DNA of 64,000 nucleotides from Hydrogenovibrio sp. SC-1 (GCF_002848135.1 NZ_PKGB01000009.1:41996-105995); one strand, 5' to 3'. Shown: positions 8,754-17,468, counted from the stretch's first letter. Notes: a model not told the origin generated them from the letters alone. Translations and numbers: made by a program.

Positions 8754-8782
8754 CAGTCATTTAATTGTCAATAAAGCGTCAT
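8754..8782 (+). promoter_or_regulatory. Candidate PHO box (three tandem half-sites, 11-bp period)
   Basis: Three 7-mers, CAGTCAT (8754-8760), TTGTCAA (8765-8771) and GCGTCAT (8776-8782), share a GTCA core at 8756, 8767 and 8778, exactly 11 bp apart, with AT-rich 4-base spacers (TTAA, TAAA). This is the geometry of PhoB binding sites (CTGTCAT direct repeats). A possible -10, TCTGAT, lies at 8795-8800, 12 bases downstream. Orientation favours the PlcP-like gene; the divergent glycosyltransferase could share the site. Confidence 0.65.
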
Positions 8783-8835
8783 TTAGTCGGCGTTTCTGAT
8801 CGCTAAACTGGGTCAAATTTTTGATAAATGACTGG

Positions 8836-9681
8836 ATGATCCGGATGAAAGACACCCCTTTAGCCTTGATGCCTGACTGGATGGAAAACATTGAAGCAGA
8901 TGACTTGATTGTTGCCGAGAACAACCACCAATTTAGTGATTACCGCAGTATTTTTATATCCGATGTGCATCTGGGTTCAAAAGGGGCTAAGGCTGACTTT
9001 CTCTCCGAATTCTTGAAATATAACCGATGTGAAAAATTGTATTTAGTAGGCGATATTATTGATGGATGGCGTTTACGAAAACGTATCTTTTGGCCGCAAG
9101 CCCATACCAATGTGATTCGACGTATTCTGACAAAAGCGAAGCGTGGCACAGATGTCATCTTTGTTACCGGCAATCATGATGATTTTCTTAGGCGCTATTC
9201 TGGCGTGGATTTTGGCAATATTAAACTCACGGACGAAGCGGTTCATACCTGCACCAACGGTGAAAAATTATTAGTGGTCCACGGCGATAAGTATGACGGT
9301 GTGATTCAAACTCAAAAATGGTTGGCAGTGCTGGGCGATTGGGGATATGAGTCACTGGTAGTGGCCAACCGATACTTCAATCGCATTCGTCATAAGTTCG
9401 GGATGGGCTACTGGTCATTATCTGCTTATATCAAACAAAAGGTCAAATCAGCAGTTTCGTTTATTTCAGCTTATGAAGAGGCCGTGGTGGGTGATTGTCA
9501 TAAAAAAGGCTACAAAGGGGTGGTCTGTGGTCATATTCACCATCCTGAGATTCGCGAAATTAACGGCATAGATTATTTTAATTGTGGTGACTGGGTAGAG
9601 TCTTGTACCGCCATTGTTGAAACACAATCGGGAGAAATGAAGTTGCTGCGTTGGGTGGAAATCAATCATGACAATCAATAA
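8836..9681 (+). CDS. PlcP-like metallophosphoesterase (COG2908; phospholipase C-type lipid-remodelling enzyme)
   Basis: About 282 residues. Calcineurin-like phosphoesterase motifs occur in order: SDVHLGS, GDIIDGW, GNHDD, VVHGDKYD and GHIHHPE. The internal WRLRKRIFWPQAHTN and YWSLSAYIKQKVKSAV segments match the longer COG2908 subgroup containing PlcP, which removes head groups from phosphatidyl lipids to give diacylglycerol under phosphate starvation, rather than the shorter LpxH of lipid A synthesis. An LpxH-like role is the alternative. The start is uncertain: ATG at 8836, ATG at 8845 (TGGA eight bases upstream) or TTG at 8821. A PHO-box-like array lies about 55 bases upstream and ugd follows 44 bases downstream. 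Confidence 0.82.
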   Translation: MIRMKDTPLALMPDWMENIEADDLIVAENNHQFSDYRSIFISDVHLGSKGAKADFLSEFLKYNRCEKLYLVGDIIDGWRLRKRIFWPQAHTNVIRRILTKAKRGTDVIFVTGNHDDFLRRYSGVDFGNIKLTDEAVHTCTNGEKLLVVHGDKYDGVIQTQKWLAVLGDWGYESLVVANRYFNRIRHKFGMGYWSLSAYIKQKVKSAVSFISAYEEAVVGDCHKKGYKGVVCGHIHHPEIREINGIDYFNCGDWVESCTAIVETQSGEMKLLRWVEINHDNQ

Positions 9682-9725
9682 ACGATTTTTGTTTTGAAGC
9701 AAGCCGTTGAGGTGGGGAGAATAGA

Positions 9726-11057
9726 GTGAAAATCAGTGTTTTTGGTACAGGATATGTTGGCTTAGTCACTGGCGCCTGCCTATCAGAGGTTGGTCATGAC
9801 GTAATTTGTGTTGATCATAATTCCGATATTATTGCGCAATTGACACAGGGAAAAATTCCGATTTGGGAACCTGGGTTAGAGTCTATCGTGCAGCGAAATC
9901 ATCAAGTTGGGAATTTAACTTTTACCACTGATGCTCGACAAGCCGTTGAGCAAACCGATGTGATTTTTATTGCAGTTGGTACGCCCCCGGGTGAAGATGG
10001 TTCTGCCGACTTACAGCAGGTATTGGCGGTATCAAAAGAAATAGCACTGGCAATGAATGGTCCTAAACTGTTAATTAACAAGTCGACGGTTCCGGTTGGT
10101 ACAGCCCCAAAAGTGCAAGAGACGGTGACGGCTCATCTGGAGATGTCTTACTCGTTCAGCGTGGTTTCAAATCCAGAGTTTTTGAAAGAAGGATCGGCGG
10201 TGACTGATTTTATGAAACCGGATCGGATTATTGTCGGGGTTGATAATGACGCTGCGAGAGAAACACTAAAGCAGCTTTATGCGCCCTTTAATCGTAATCA
10301 TGATCGAATGGTGTTTATGGATGTTCCTTCGGCGGAATTGACAAAGTATGCCGCTAATACGTTACTGGCAACCAAAATATCGTTTATGAATGAGCTGGCA
10401 AACCTAGCTGAAGATTTAGGTGCAGATATTGAATCGGTTCGTCAAGGCATTGGTTCTGACCCTAGAATTGGTTACCACTTTATTTATCCCGGCTGTGGTT
10501 ATGGCGGTTCTTGTTTTCCAAAAGATGTTAAGGCTTTAATTCATATCGGCCAATCTCAAGGCCATGCCATGGATATTTTAAACTCGGTTGAAGCGGTCAA
10601 TAAACAACAGAAGGATCGATTATTCAATAAGTTAGCGAGGCACTATGGTAGCGAATCCAATTTAAAAGGCCTTAAATTCGCCGTTTGGGGGCTTACTTTT
10701 AAGCCTAATACCGATGACCTGCGAGAAGCGCCCAGTTTGAATTTAATACAGGACTTACTGAGGGTTGGTGCTCGAGTTCAAGTTTTTGATCCAGTTGCAA
10801 TGGATGAAGCTAAGCAGTTATTTAACGGGATTAACGGTATTGATTTTTGTCAAGATAAGTACGCTGCGTTGAATGATGCGGATGCTTTAATCTTGGTTAC
10901 GGAGTGGCGGAGTTTTCAAGCTCCAGACTTTGTTGAAATGGAAGAGCGGTTGACAAAAAAAACGTTGTTTGATGGACGTAATCAGTATGATCCTCATTGG
11001 ATGAAAGAACAGGGCTGGCATTATGAAGGCATCGGTCGTGGAGTTATTGGAAAATGA
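9726..11057 (+). CDS. ugd: UDP-glucose 6-dehydrogenase
   Basis: 443 residues; oxidises UDP-glucose to UDP-glucuronate with NAD+ in the cytosol. An N-terminal Rossmann motif GTGYVG lies at 7-12 and an NPEFLKEGSA motif in the middle. The catalytic Cys263 sits in GYGGSCFPKD, and the C-terminal domain begins at LKFAVWGLTFKPNTDD. The GTG start at 9726 is preceded by a strong GGGGAGA ribosome site. It follows the PlcP-like gene and overlaps dgkA by four bases, so the three probably form one transcript. With no capsule or O-antigen cluster visible nearby, UDP-glucuronate could supply a glucuronosyl lipid made by the adjacent glycosyltransferases (inference). Confidence 0.95.
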   Translation: MKISVFGTGYVGLVTGACLSEVGHDVICVDHNSDIIAQLTQGKIPIWEPGLESIVQRNHQVGNLTFTTDARQAVEQTDVIFIAVGTPPGEDGSADLQQVLAVSKEIALAMNGPKLLINKSTVPVGTAPKVQETVTAHLEMSYSFSVVSNPEFLKEGSAVTDFMKPDRIIVGVDNDAARETLKQLYAPFNRNHDRMVFMDVPSAELTKYAANTLLATKISFMNELANLAEDLGADIESVRQGIGSDPRIGYHFIYPGCGYGGSCFPKDVKALIHIGQSQGHAMDILNSVEAVNKQQKDRLFNKLARHYGSESNLKGLKFAVWGLTFKPNTDDLREAPSLNLIQDLLRVGARVQVFDPVAMDEAKQLFNGINGIDFCQDKYAALNDADALILVTEWRSFQAPDFVEMEERLTKKTLFDGRNQYDPHWMKEQGWHYEGIGRGVIGK

Positions 11058-11434
11058 AACCAGGGCATCGTGGATTTGTCAGAATTTTTAAAGCTGCTGG
11101 CTACTCATGGAAGGGGATAAAAGCCTGTTATCAAAATGAGTCCGCATTTCGTCAAGAACTGGGGTTGTTACTAGTTCTCAGTCCATTAGCGATGTGGTTG
11201 TCCAATAATGCGGTGGAGTTTATTTTACTAATTGGTTCGGTCGTGATGCTATTGGTGGTCGAGTTGCTCAATACTGCCATAGAAATGGTAGTGGATAGAC
11301 AAGGCGAGGAGTGGCACGAACTATCTGGATTGGCGAAGGATCTGGGATCGGCAGCGGTGTTTGTGATGTTGGGATTATGTGTGTTGGTGTGGGGGGCTTT
11401 AATTATTTCCTATTTAGATTTAAGCCCATTTTGA
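11054..11434 (+). CDS. dgkA: Diacylglycerol kinase (prokaryotic DgkA type)
   Basis: 126 residues, the normal size of the trimeric inner-membrane enzyme that phosphorylates diacylglycerol to phosphatidate. It has an N-terminal amphipathic region with AAGYSWKGIKA and NESAFRQEL, then three membrane spans; the catalytic motif ELLNTAIEMVVD lies near residues 75-86. Its ATG overlaps the ugd stop (ATGA at 11054-11057), implying translational coupling. Association with a PlcP-like enzyme that releases diacylglycerol suggests a recycling or overflow role. A terminator-like hairpin with a CCAGGCCTGG core follows at 11461. Confidence 0.95.
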   Translation: MKPGHRGFVRIFKAAGYSWKGIKACYQNESAFRQELGLLLVLSPLAMWLSNNAVEFILLIGSVVMLLVVELLNTAIEMVVDRQGEEWHELSGLAKDLGSAAVFVMLGLCVLVWGALIISYLDLSPF

Positions 11435-11460
11435 ACTACGTGTATTTGATTTGAAGCGTA

Positions 11461-11487
11461 AAAATCAACCAGGCCTGGGGGATTTTT
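11461..11487 (+). terminator. Probable terminator after dgkA with CCAGGCCTGG core
   Basis: AAAATC (11461-11466) pairs with GATTTT (11481-11486) around CCAGGCCTGG (11469-11478), followed by T-rich sequence. The stem has mismatches between the two parts, so the strength is moderate. Confidence 0.6.
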
Positions 11488-11549
11488 ATATAAAATTTAA
11501 TCTGAAAGCGGCAAAATTGTTACGTGTTTTTCTAAGCAGTTGTTTTTAT

Positions 11550-11577
11550 TTGATTCTGATTAAGAAATCGTTATAAT
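11550..11577 (+). promoter_or_regulatory. Sigma-70-type promoter of the rpsF operon
   Basis: TTGATT (11550-11555), a 16-base spacer and a perfect TATAAT (11572-11577). Transcription would begin near 11584, leaving about 100 bases of leader before rpsF. Confidence 0.65.
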
Positions 11578-11623
11578 ACCTGCCTTTCAGTCTTAACAAT
11601 TCTGAATTTCCTTGCTTCACTGA

Positions 11624-11646
11624 CTTAACCCGCACATCGGATTAGG
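11624..11646 (+). promoter_or_regulatory. Candidate S6:S18 autoregulatory leader hairpin
   Basis: CTTAA-C-CCG, loop CACAT, CGG-A-TTAGG forms an imperfect hairpin in the rpsF leader. rpsF leaders in many bacteria carry a hairpin with an exposed CCG that mimics the rRNA site of the S6:S18 dimer. The match here is by eye only. Confidence 0.35.
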
Positions 11647-11683
11647 CAGGAAGCTTACTTTAAATCCATAAGGAGATTAATGA

Positions 11684-12028
11684 ATGCGTCATTATGAAGT
11701 CGTATTTTTAGTGCACCCTGATCAAAGCGAACAGGTTCCTGCCATGCTAGAGCGTTACCGCGGTCTTATCGAAGAAAATGGTGGAGCGATTCACCGTCTA
11801 GAAGATTGGGGTCGTCGTCAACTTGCTTACTTAATCAATAAAGTCCACAAAGCCCATTATATTTTGATGAATATCGAATGTGATCAGGCGACTTTAAGCG
11901 AGCTTGAAAACTTGTTTTATTACAACGATGCGGTTTTACGTAATATGTTTATTAAGCGTAAAGAAGCAATTACAGAGCCTTCAGTAATGGCTTCTCAGAA
12001 AGAAGATAAGCGTAGAGGAGATAAGTAA
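11684..12028 (+). CDS. rpsF: 30S ribosomal protein S6
   Basis: 114 residues. Begins [18 protein letters not shown], the invariant S6 start, and contains the [14 protein letters not shown] motif. The C-terminal tail is short and charged. The ATG at 11684 has an AAGGAGATTAATGA ribosome site. S6 pairs with S18 on the 30S platform, and the rpsR start overlaps the rpsF stop by one base, keeping the partners at equal output. First gene of the rpsF-rpsR-DUF2232-rplI cluster. Confidence 0.98.
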   Translation: MRHYEVVFLVHPDQSEQVPAMLERYRGLIEENGGAIHRLEDWGRRQLAYLINKVHKAHYILMNIECDQATLSELENLFYYNDAVLRNMFIKRKEAITEPSVMASQKEDKRRGDK

Positions 12029-12255
12029 TGGCTAGAGGTTTCGGAAGAAAAAAATTCTGTCGTTTCACAGTTGAAGGCGTTAAAGAGATTGATTATAAAG
12101 ATCTTGATACCTTAAGAAGCTACATCACAGAAACAGGTAAAATCGTTCCAAGTCGTATTACTGGAACCTGTGCAAAATATCAGCGTCAGTTGTCTACAGC
12201 GATTAAACGCGCTCGTTATTTGGCATTATTGCCTTATACAGATCAACATAAATAA
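12028..12255 (+). CDS. rpsR: 30S ribosomal protein S18
   Basis: 75 residues, the standard length. Contains [18 protein letters not shown], the [18 protein letters not shown] core and the basic [15 protein letters not shown] tail that binds 16S rRNA with S6. The ATG overlaps the last base of the rpsF stop. The neighbouring DUF2232 gene and rplI follow in the order common to gammaproteobacteria. Confidence 0.98.
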   Translation: MARGFGRKKFCRFTVEGVKEIDYKDLDTLRSYITETGKIVPSRITGTCAKYQRQLSTAIKRARYLALLPYTDQHK

Positions 12256-12287
12256 GTTTGATTGTGGAATGAACAAAGGATAAATAC

Positions 12288-13172
12288 ATGTTAAGTGTTG
12301 CAAATTTTATTATGCGGGGTCCCAAACAGGCCTTCATAGCGACACTGATTTTATCCATTTTAACTGTTTGGATTGCCCCGTTAGGGGTGTTAGTGGGCGC
12401 GATCATTGCCTTGGTAACATTAAGAATCGGTGTACAAGAAGGCTTTAAAGTTCTCCTTGTTGCTATGGTCTCAGTACTGGCTGTTACCAGCTATTATGCT
12501 GGCTCCATGCTCCCAGGCTGGGTTGCTGTTTTTGAATATATGTTACCGATTTGGCTGTTGAGCTGGGTATTGCGACAAACCAATTCATTAGCATTAAGTC
12601 TCAGCTTAAATATGTTGATGGTTGGGGTGGCTGTTATCGGCTTTCACTGGTTAGTTGGTGACCCCGTTAGCTGGTGGCAACAAGTTTTTAAAGACTACTT
12701 GTTGCCAGTGTTTGAGCAAAGCGGTACCGCTTACCCACAGCAGATGCTAGAGAGCATGACAGAGGTTGCAACACTGCTATTGGCCATGTTCGTGGTGGTG
12801 TTATGGTTTAGTATCATTTTGTTAGGAAGATGGTGGCAGAGTAAGCTCTATGCCCCAGGTCAATTCCAAGCAGATTTTTATGATATTCGGCTACCTAAAA
12901 ACATTGCTTTTTTAGCTGTGGTGGTTGCGTTGCTGGGCTTGTTTACCCAAGCTGTGCTAGTTCAAGATTTATCAAGTGTGCTGATGGCCGGTTTGATGTT
13001 TCAAGGATTGGCCGTTGCACACCACTCGGCCAATAAGCGCCAACTGAATGGTTTTTGGTTAGGGGGTTTATATGTTTTATTATTTTTGTTCCCACAAACA
13101 ATATTGATTTTAGCGACTATCGGTTTAATAGACACTTGGGTGGATATTCGAAACCGTTGGTCTCAGTCCTAA
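12288..13172 (+). CDS. DUF2232 / YybS-like multi-spanning membrane protein
   Basis: 294 residues, mostly hydrophobic with about eight predicted membrane spans and no signal for export. Position between rpsR and rplI and overall character match the DUF2232 membrane proteins found there in many gammaproteobacteria. Their function is not established; a membrane transport or energy-coupling S-component-like role has been considered for the family. An AAAGGA ribosome site precedes the ATG at 12288. No catalytic motif is evident. Confidence 0.75.
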   Translation: MLSVANFIMRGPKQAFIATLILSILTVWIAPLGVLVGAIIALVTLRIGVQEGFKVLLVAMVSVLAVTSYYAGSMLPGWVAVFEYMLPIWLLSWVLRQTNSLALSLSLNMLMVGVAVIGFHWLVGDPVSWWQQVFKDYLLPVFEQSGTAYPQQMLESMTEVATLLLAMFVVVLWFSIILLGRWWQSKLYAPGQFQADFYDIRLPKNIAFLAVVVALLGLFTQAVLVQDLSSVLMAGLMFQGLAVAHHSANKRQLNGFWLGGLYVLLFLFPQTILILATIGLIDTWVDIRNRWSQS

Positions 13173-13224
13173 AATGGCTCAAGGGTCAGTTTAGGGTGAG
13201 CATTTAATTTTAGAGGTTTTAGCC

Positions 13225-13674
13225 ATGAATGTTATTTTACTTGAAAAAGTAGCCAACCTAGGAACACTGGGTGATCAGGTGACGGTTAAGTCTGGATTTG
13301 CACGTAATTTCTTAATCCCTCAGGGGAAAGCAAAGCCAGCAACTAAAGACAATATTGCCGAGTTTGAAGCACGTCGTGCAGACTTAGAGAAGCAAGCTGC
13401 TGAAGCTTTAGCTGCTGCTCAGGCGCTTTATGAACAAATGAACGGCACTGTTGTGACCATTGAATCGGTTGCCGGTGATGAAGGGAAGTTGTTCGGTTCA
13501 ATCGGTACAGCGGATATCGCAGATGCATTAGCAACCGCTGGTTTCGAAGTTGAACGTAAAAACATCCGTATGCCAGAAGGCGCTTTGCGCTTTGTGGGAA
13601 CTTTCGAGTTCGATGTTGAATTACACTCAGATGTCATTGCATCAATTACGGTTGAAGTGAAAGCTGCTGAATAA
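13225..13674 (+). CDS. rplI: 50S ribosomal protein L9
   Basis: 149 residues, the standard L9 length: N-terminal globular domain starting [19 protein letters not shown] with the [13 protein letters not shown] rRNA-contacting segment, a long alanine-rich connecting helix (about 45-75), and a C-terminal domain with [12 protein letters not shown]. It ends the ribosomal part of the cluster, followed by a strong terminator at 13701-13729. Confidence 0.98.
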   Translation: MNVILLEKVANLGTLGDQVTVKSGFARNFLIPQGKAKPATKDNIAEFEARRADLEKQAAEALAAAQALYEQMNGTVVTIESVAGDEGKLFGSIGTADIADALATAGFEVERKNIRMPEGALRFVGTFEFDVELHSDVIASITVEVKAAE

Positions 13675-13700
13675 GCTTTTAACCTATCGGTTAGCAATGT

Positions 13701-13729
13701 AAAAAGCGAGGCGAGTCCTCGCTTTTTTT
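13701..13729 (+). terminator. Intrinsic terminator after rplI
   Basis: AAAAAGCGAG (13701-13710) pairs with CTCGCTTTTT (13718-13727) across a seven-base loop, followed by more T residues. Confidence 0.9.
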
Positions 13730-13882
13730 ATATGGGTGCCCAGTCAATTTGTGGCAATTTTTTTGAAAGCGATTTAACAATTCATTTAATCTTGCTCGTT
13801 ATTGGCCGTATAATATTCGATTCATTTATAAGCCGAAGGTTACGTTTGATAGCTGATGTGGTGACCGTTAATATGGGAATCT

Positions 13883-15304
13883 ATGAGTCAAGAAGCCTTA
13901 TTTAAAACCCCTCCTCATTCAATTGAATCTGAGCAATCTGTCATCGGTGGTTTGTTATTGGATAACGAAAAGTTATCTGACGTTTCAGTTGTCTTAAGAG
14001 AATTCGATTTTTATACCCAAGCGCATCAATTGATTTATGGTGCGATTTTAACGCTTAGTGAGCGTGGTCGTCCGTTTGATGTCGTCACAGTGATCGAGCA
14101 TCTAGACTCAATCGGTAAACTGGTTGATGCGGGAGACAAGACCTATTTAGTGGACTTGGTTTCCAATACGCCGGGTTCGGTCAATATTGAATTCTATGCG
14201 GAAATTGTGCGGGAAAAATCCATATTACGGGCATTAATCACCGCTTCGAATGAAATCTCAGAAGCCAGTTATTTTCCGCAAGGCCGTGAAATTCGGGAAG
14301 TGCTTGATTACGCCGAATCAAAGGTCATGCAGATCGCAGAGCATGGTTCCAGTCAACAGCGTGATTACCAAACCATGCGTGACCTGTTGAATCAGGCTTT
14401 GTCCACCATTGATGAGCGCTTTAATTCTGATGGCACCATTACGGGTGCGGCAACCAAGTTCAGCGATTTTGATGAGGTCACATCAGGTTTGCAAAAGGGT
14501 GACCTAATTATTGTTGCGGGACGGCCATCAATGGGGAAAACCACCTTCTCGATGAATATGGCAGAGAATATTGCTTTGCAAGGTGTCCCTGTTGCGGTTT
14601 TTAGTATGGAAATGCCAGGTTCTCAATTGGTGTTGAGGATGATTAGTTCATTAGGACGCATTGAAGCTGATCGTATTCGGACCGGTAAATTGCAAGATCA
14701 GGACTGGCATAATTTAAATCTCGCCGTGGGCCAGTTGAGCACAGCCAATCTCTATATTGATGATACACCAGCATTGATGATTACCGATCTGCGTGCTCGA
14801 GCCAGGCGGATTGATAAAGATATTCGCGATGAACAATTTAAAGAAGCCGAAGCAAAAGGGGTCGAAGACCCAGCAGCGCATGTGACTGGATTAGGATTAA
14901 TTGTGATCGATTACTTGCAATTAATGCGAGGCTCAACCAATACCGATAACCGTGTGAATGAAATCTCTGAAATTTCTCGTGGTTTGAAGGCGATTGCCAA
15001 AGAATTGGATGTTCCCGTGGTGGCGTTGTCTCAGTTAAGTCGTAACCTAGAACAACGTCCAGATAAGCGCCCCAAAATGGCAGATTTGCGTGAATCTGGG
15101 GCGATTGAGCAGGATGCGGATTTGATTATTTTTATTTATAGAGATGAAGTTTATCACCCTGACTCGGATGATAAAGGCACGGCCGAAATTATTTTAGGCA
15201 AACATCGTAATGGTGCCTTGGATACGGTTCGCTTGACCTTTATCGGGCAATATACCAAATTTGAAAATCATGCAGGCTTTGATGTACCCGATGATCCTTA
15301 TTAA
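13883..15304 (+). CDS. dnaB: Replicative DNA helicase DnaB
   Basis: 473 residues, standard length with no intein. The N-terminal domain (PPHSIESEQSVIGGLL) binds primase; the C-terminal RecA-like motor has Walker A GRPSMGKTT near 212-220, Walker B LIVIDYLQLM and the LSQLSRNLEQRPDKRP H3/H4 region. It forms the hexameric helicase of the replication fork. It has its own upstream region with a TATAAT at 13809-13814 but only a weak -35. alr follows 34 bases later, an association common in gammaproteobacteria. Confidence 0.98.
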   Translation: MSQEALFKTPPHSIESEQSVIGGLLLDNEKLSDVSVVLREFDFYTQAHQLIYGAILTLSERGRPFDVVTVIEHLDSIGKLVDAGDKTYLVDLVSNTPGSVNIEFYAEIVREKSILRALITASNEISEASYFPQGREIREVLDYAESKVMQIAEHGSSQQRDYQTMRDLLNQALSTIDERFNSDGTITGAATKFSDFDEVTSGLQKGDLIIVAGRPSMGKTTFSMNMAENIALQGVPVAVFSMEMPGSQLVLRMISSLGRIEADRIRTGKLQDQDWHNLNLAVGQLSTANLYIDDTPALMITDLRARARRIDKDIRDEQFKEAEAKGVEDPAAHVTGLGLIVIDYLQLMRGSTNTDNRVNEISEISRGLKAIAKELDVPVVALSQLSRNLEQRPDKRPKMADLRESGAIEQDADLIIFIYRDEVYHPDSDDKGTAEIILGKHRNGALDTVRLTFIGQYTKFENHAGFDVPDDPY

Positions 15305-15338
15305 CCATCTCAATATTGTAAAAGGCGGTCATTAAACG

Positions 15339-16412
15339 ATGGGTGCTTATCGTCCTGTTCGAGCGGTCATTGACTTATCCGCCTTGCCAAAAAATCTGCA
15401 AGTGGTTCGTCATTATGCGCCTAAGTCTAAAATTTTAGCCATTATTAAATCCAATGGTTATGGTCATGGTATTGGACGGGTGGCCGCGCAATTGAGTAAA
15501 GCGGATGGGTTTGGTGTTGCATGTATTGAAGAAGCCATATTACTTCGGCAAAAGGGTTTTCTGCATCGGATTGTTTTGTTAGAAGGCTTGTTTTCAGAAG
15601 CTGAATTAGCACTCGCCATTCAGCATCGATTTGATTTTGTGGTTCATTCGGACCTGCAATTATCGTGGTTATTGGCCGCACAAACATCTACGCCACTTAA
15701 TATTTGGCTTAAAGTGGATACCGGTATGCATCGGTTAGGGTTTTTGCCAGAGGCATTACCCGATGTTTTCGAAAAATTGAATCAATTAAAAATGCCATTT
15801 CAACTGTATTGCCTTTCGCACTTCTCTTCTGCGGATGAATCTGAGGCAGTGACTCAGCAACAATTCAGTGTTTTTCAAGAGGTGACAGCACCCGTTTCTT
15901 GTGCCAAAAGTCTGGCAAATTCTGCAGCGGTTCAGCGTTTTCCAGAGAGTCACTTAGATTGGGTTCGTCCAGGCATTATGCTCTATGGTGCGAGTGCAAC
16001 ACATGAGCGGGTGGCCGGGCTGCACCCAGTAATGACACTGATGTCTAAAGTCATTGCATTAAAGTGGTTGGATGTCGATGAAGCCGTTGGATACGGTCAA
16101 ACTTGGCAAGCAACTCAGAGAACCTTAATCGCAGTGGTGGCAATTGGCTATGGTGATGGATATCCGCGTCATGCACCAAACGGCACGCCGGTATTGATTC
16201 ATGGACAGCAGGTGCCGTTAGTGGGGCGAGTGTCGATGGACATGATTACCGTGGATGTCACCACATTATCGGATCAAATGGCTATTGGTGATGACGTGAT
16301 TTTGTGGGGGAAGGGGTTGAGTGTGGATGTCATTGCCCAGGCTAGTGGAACCATTGGTTATGAATTATTATGCGGCGTCACCCAGCGGGTGCCAAGAGTA
16401 GAGGAAACCTAA
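15339..16412 (+). CDS. alr: Alanine racemase
   Basis: 357 residues. PLP enzyme making D-alanine for peptidoglycan. The PLP lysine is Lys37 in IIKSNGYGHG; the substrate-site motif KVDTGMHRLGF, HFSSADE, the WVRPGIMLYGAS phosphate-binding region and the catalytic Tyr of VGYGQTW are all present. DMITVDVT completes the C-terminal beta domain. An AAAGGCGG ribosome site precedes the ATG. The nudF-like gene starts three bases after its stop, suggesting coupling. Confidence 0.97.
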   Translation: MGAYRPVRAVIDLSALPKNLQVVRHYAPKSKILAIIKSNGYGHGIGRVAAQLSKADGFGVACIEEAILLRQKGFLHRIVLLEGLFSEAELALAIQHRFDFVVHSDLQLSWLLAAQTSTPLNIWLKVDTGMHRLGFLPEALPDVFEKLNQLKMPFQLYCLSHFSSADESEAVTQQQFSVFQEVTAPVSCAKSLANSAAVQRFPESHLDWVRPGIMLYGASATHERVAGLHPVMTLMSKVIALKWLDVDEAVGYGQTWQATQRTLIAVVAIGYGDGYPRHAPNGTPVLIHGQQVPLVGRVSMDMITVDVTTLSDQMAIGDDVILWGKGLSVDVIAQASGTIGYELLCGVTQRVPRVEET

Positions 16413-16415
16413 ACG

Positions 16416-17021
16416 ATGCAAACCGAGTCGATCAAGCAGTTTGAGATTTCTAAAATTGAAAAAGTCTATGATGGTTTTTTCAAAATGCATCAAATCACTT
16501 TTCGGCATGGTTTATATCAAGGGGGCTGGTCTGAGCCTTTGATTCGAGAGTTATTTGGCCGAGGCCAGGCAGTCGTGGTTTTGTTGTATGATTCGAAAGC
16601 ACAACAAGTGATTCTGATTGAGCAAATTCGTGCGGGAACTTTACAGCATGCGACTGGTAATAATGCCCAGGCCTGGTTGATTGAACCGGTTGCAGGCATG
16701 ATTGAAGCCGGTGAATCGAAGCTGTCGGCTTGCCAGAGGGAAACCCGAGAGGAAGCCGGTGTTGAAGTCAGCACATTTGAGCCGATTTGTCACTTTTACC
16801 CCAGTCCTGGTGGCAGTGATGAAGTACTGTATTTATATGGCGCAGAAGTGAATGTTGATGATTTGCCTGATTACGCGGGTGAAGCCAGCGAGATGGAGGA
16901 CATTCGGTTAATTAAAATGCCATTTCATGATGCCAAAGCCAAACTGTTGAAGGCCGAATTTAATGTTGCCAGTACCATCATCGGGTTGCAATGGCTGTTT
17001 TACCAAAAACTGGCCGATTAG
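16416..17021 (+). CDS. nudF: ADP-ribose pyrophosphatase (Nudix, NudF/TrgB type)
   Basis: 201 residues. A complete Nudix box runs from about residue 94 to 116 (GMIEAGE ... RETREEAGVEV), followed by the FYPSPGGSDEVLYLYGAEV segment typical of ADP-sugar pyrophosphatases, which hydrolyse ADP-ribose to AMP and ribose-5-phosphate. It sits three bases behind alr. A copy of CCAGGCCTGG lies inside at 16667-16676 and encodes Gln-Ala-Trp just before the Nudix box. Confidence 0.9.
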   Translation: MQTESIKQFEISKIEKVYDGFFKMHQITFRHGLYQGGWSEPLIRELFGRGQAVVVLLYDSKAQQVILIEQIRAGTLQHATGNNAQAWLIEPVAGMIEAGESKLSACQRETREEAGVEVSTFEPICHFYPSPGGSDEVLYLYGAEVNVDDLPDYAGEASEMEDIRLIKMPFHDAKAKLLKAEFNVASTIIGLQWLFYQKLAD

Positions 17022-17057
17022 GGACAAGTATTTTTAAAAGGAAGAGGAGGCGTCAAA

Positions 17058-17468
17058 TTGTTTGATTTGTTTAAAAATAGTCGTTTGTCGTATCCGCTAA
17101 ATTGGATTGTCTGGGGTATCAGTGTTTCTGGGGTGCTGTATTGGTTGTTTTTTGCCTTTATTGAAAAGGCATTTTTAGATAGAGTGTTCGGCGGTACCGC
17201 ACTCTTTGTCGATTTATTGCTGGGCTTACCCGTGGTGTTGATCTTTGCACTGGTAGTGTATGCACTGATATATTGGGGGCTAAAAGTCCTTGTGATTTTA
17301 TTGTTGCCTAATTGGTTTGAACGGATCGAGTCGACCGACACCCTGCTAAGTGATACCTTAGAAGAGGGTGACTGGGTAGAGCCAGCTTCGCCTGAAACCG
17401 ATAAAGAAACGCCCACCAATCCGACGGCTTCTTCAAGCTCTAAAACCCATTCAAAAACGGATGATTAA
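17058..17468 (+). CDS. Small membrane protein of unknown function
   Basis: 136 residues from a TTG start at 17058, supported by a GAAGAGGAGG ribosome site seven bases upstream. Two to three hydrophobic spans (about 15-35, 48-70 and possibly 72-85) are followed by an acidic, Ser/Thr/Pro-rich cytoplasmic tail (about 95-136). No family recognised. The last bases overlap the start of the MATE transporter gene by eight bases, so the two are almost certainly translated from one mRNA; a link to transporter function is possible but unproven. Confidence 0.65.
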   Translation: MFDLFKNSRLSYPLNWIVWGISVSGVLYWLFFAFIEKAFLDRVFGGTALFVDLLLGLPVVLIFALVVYALIYWGLKVLVILLLPNWFERIESTDTLLSDTLEEGDWVEPASPETDKETPTNPTASSSSKTHSKTDD

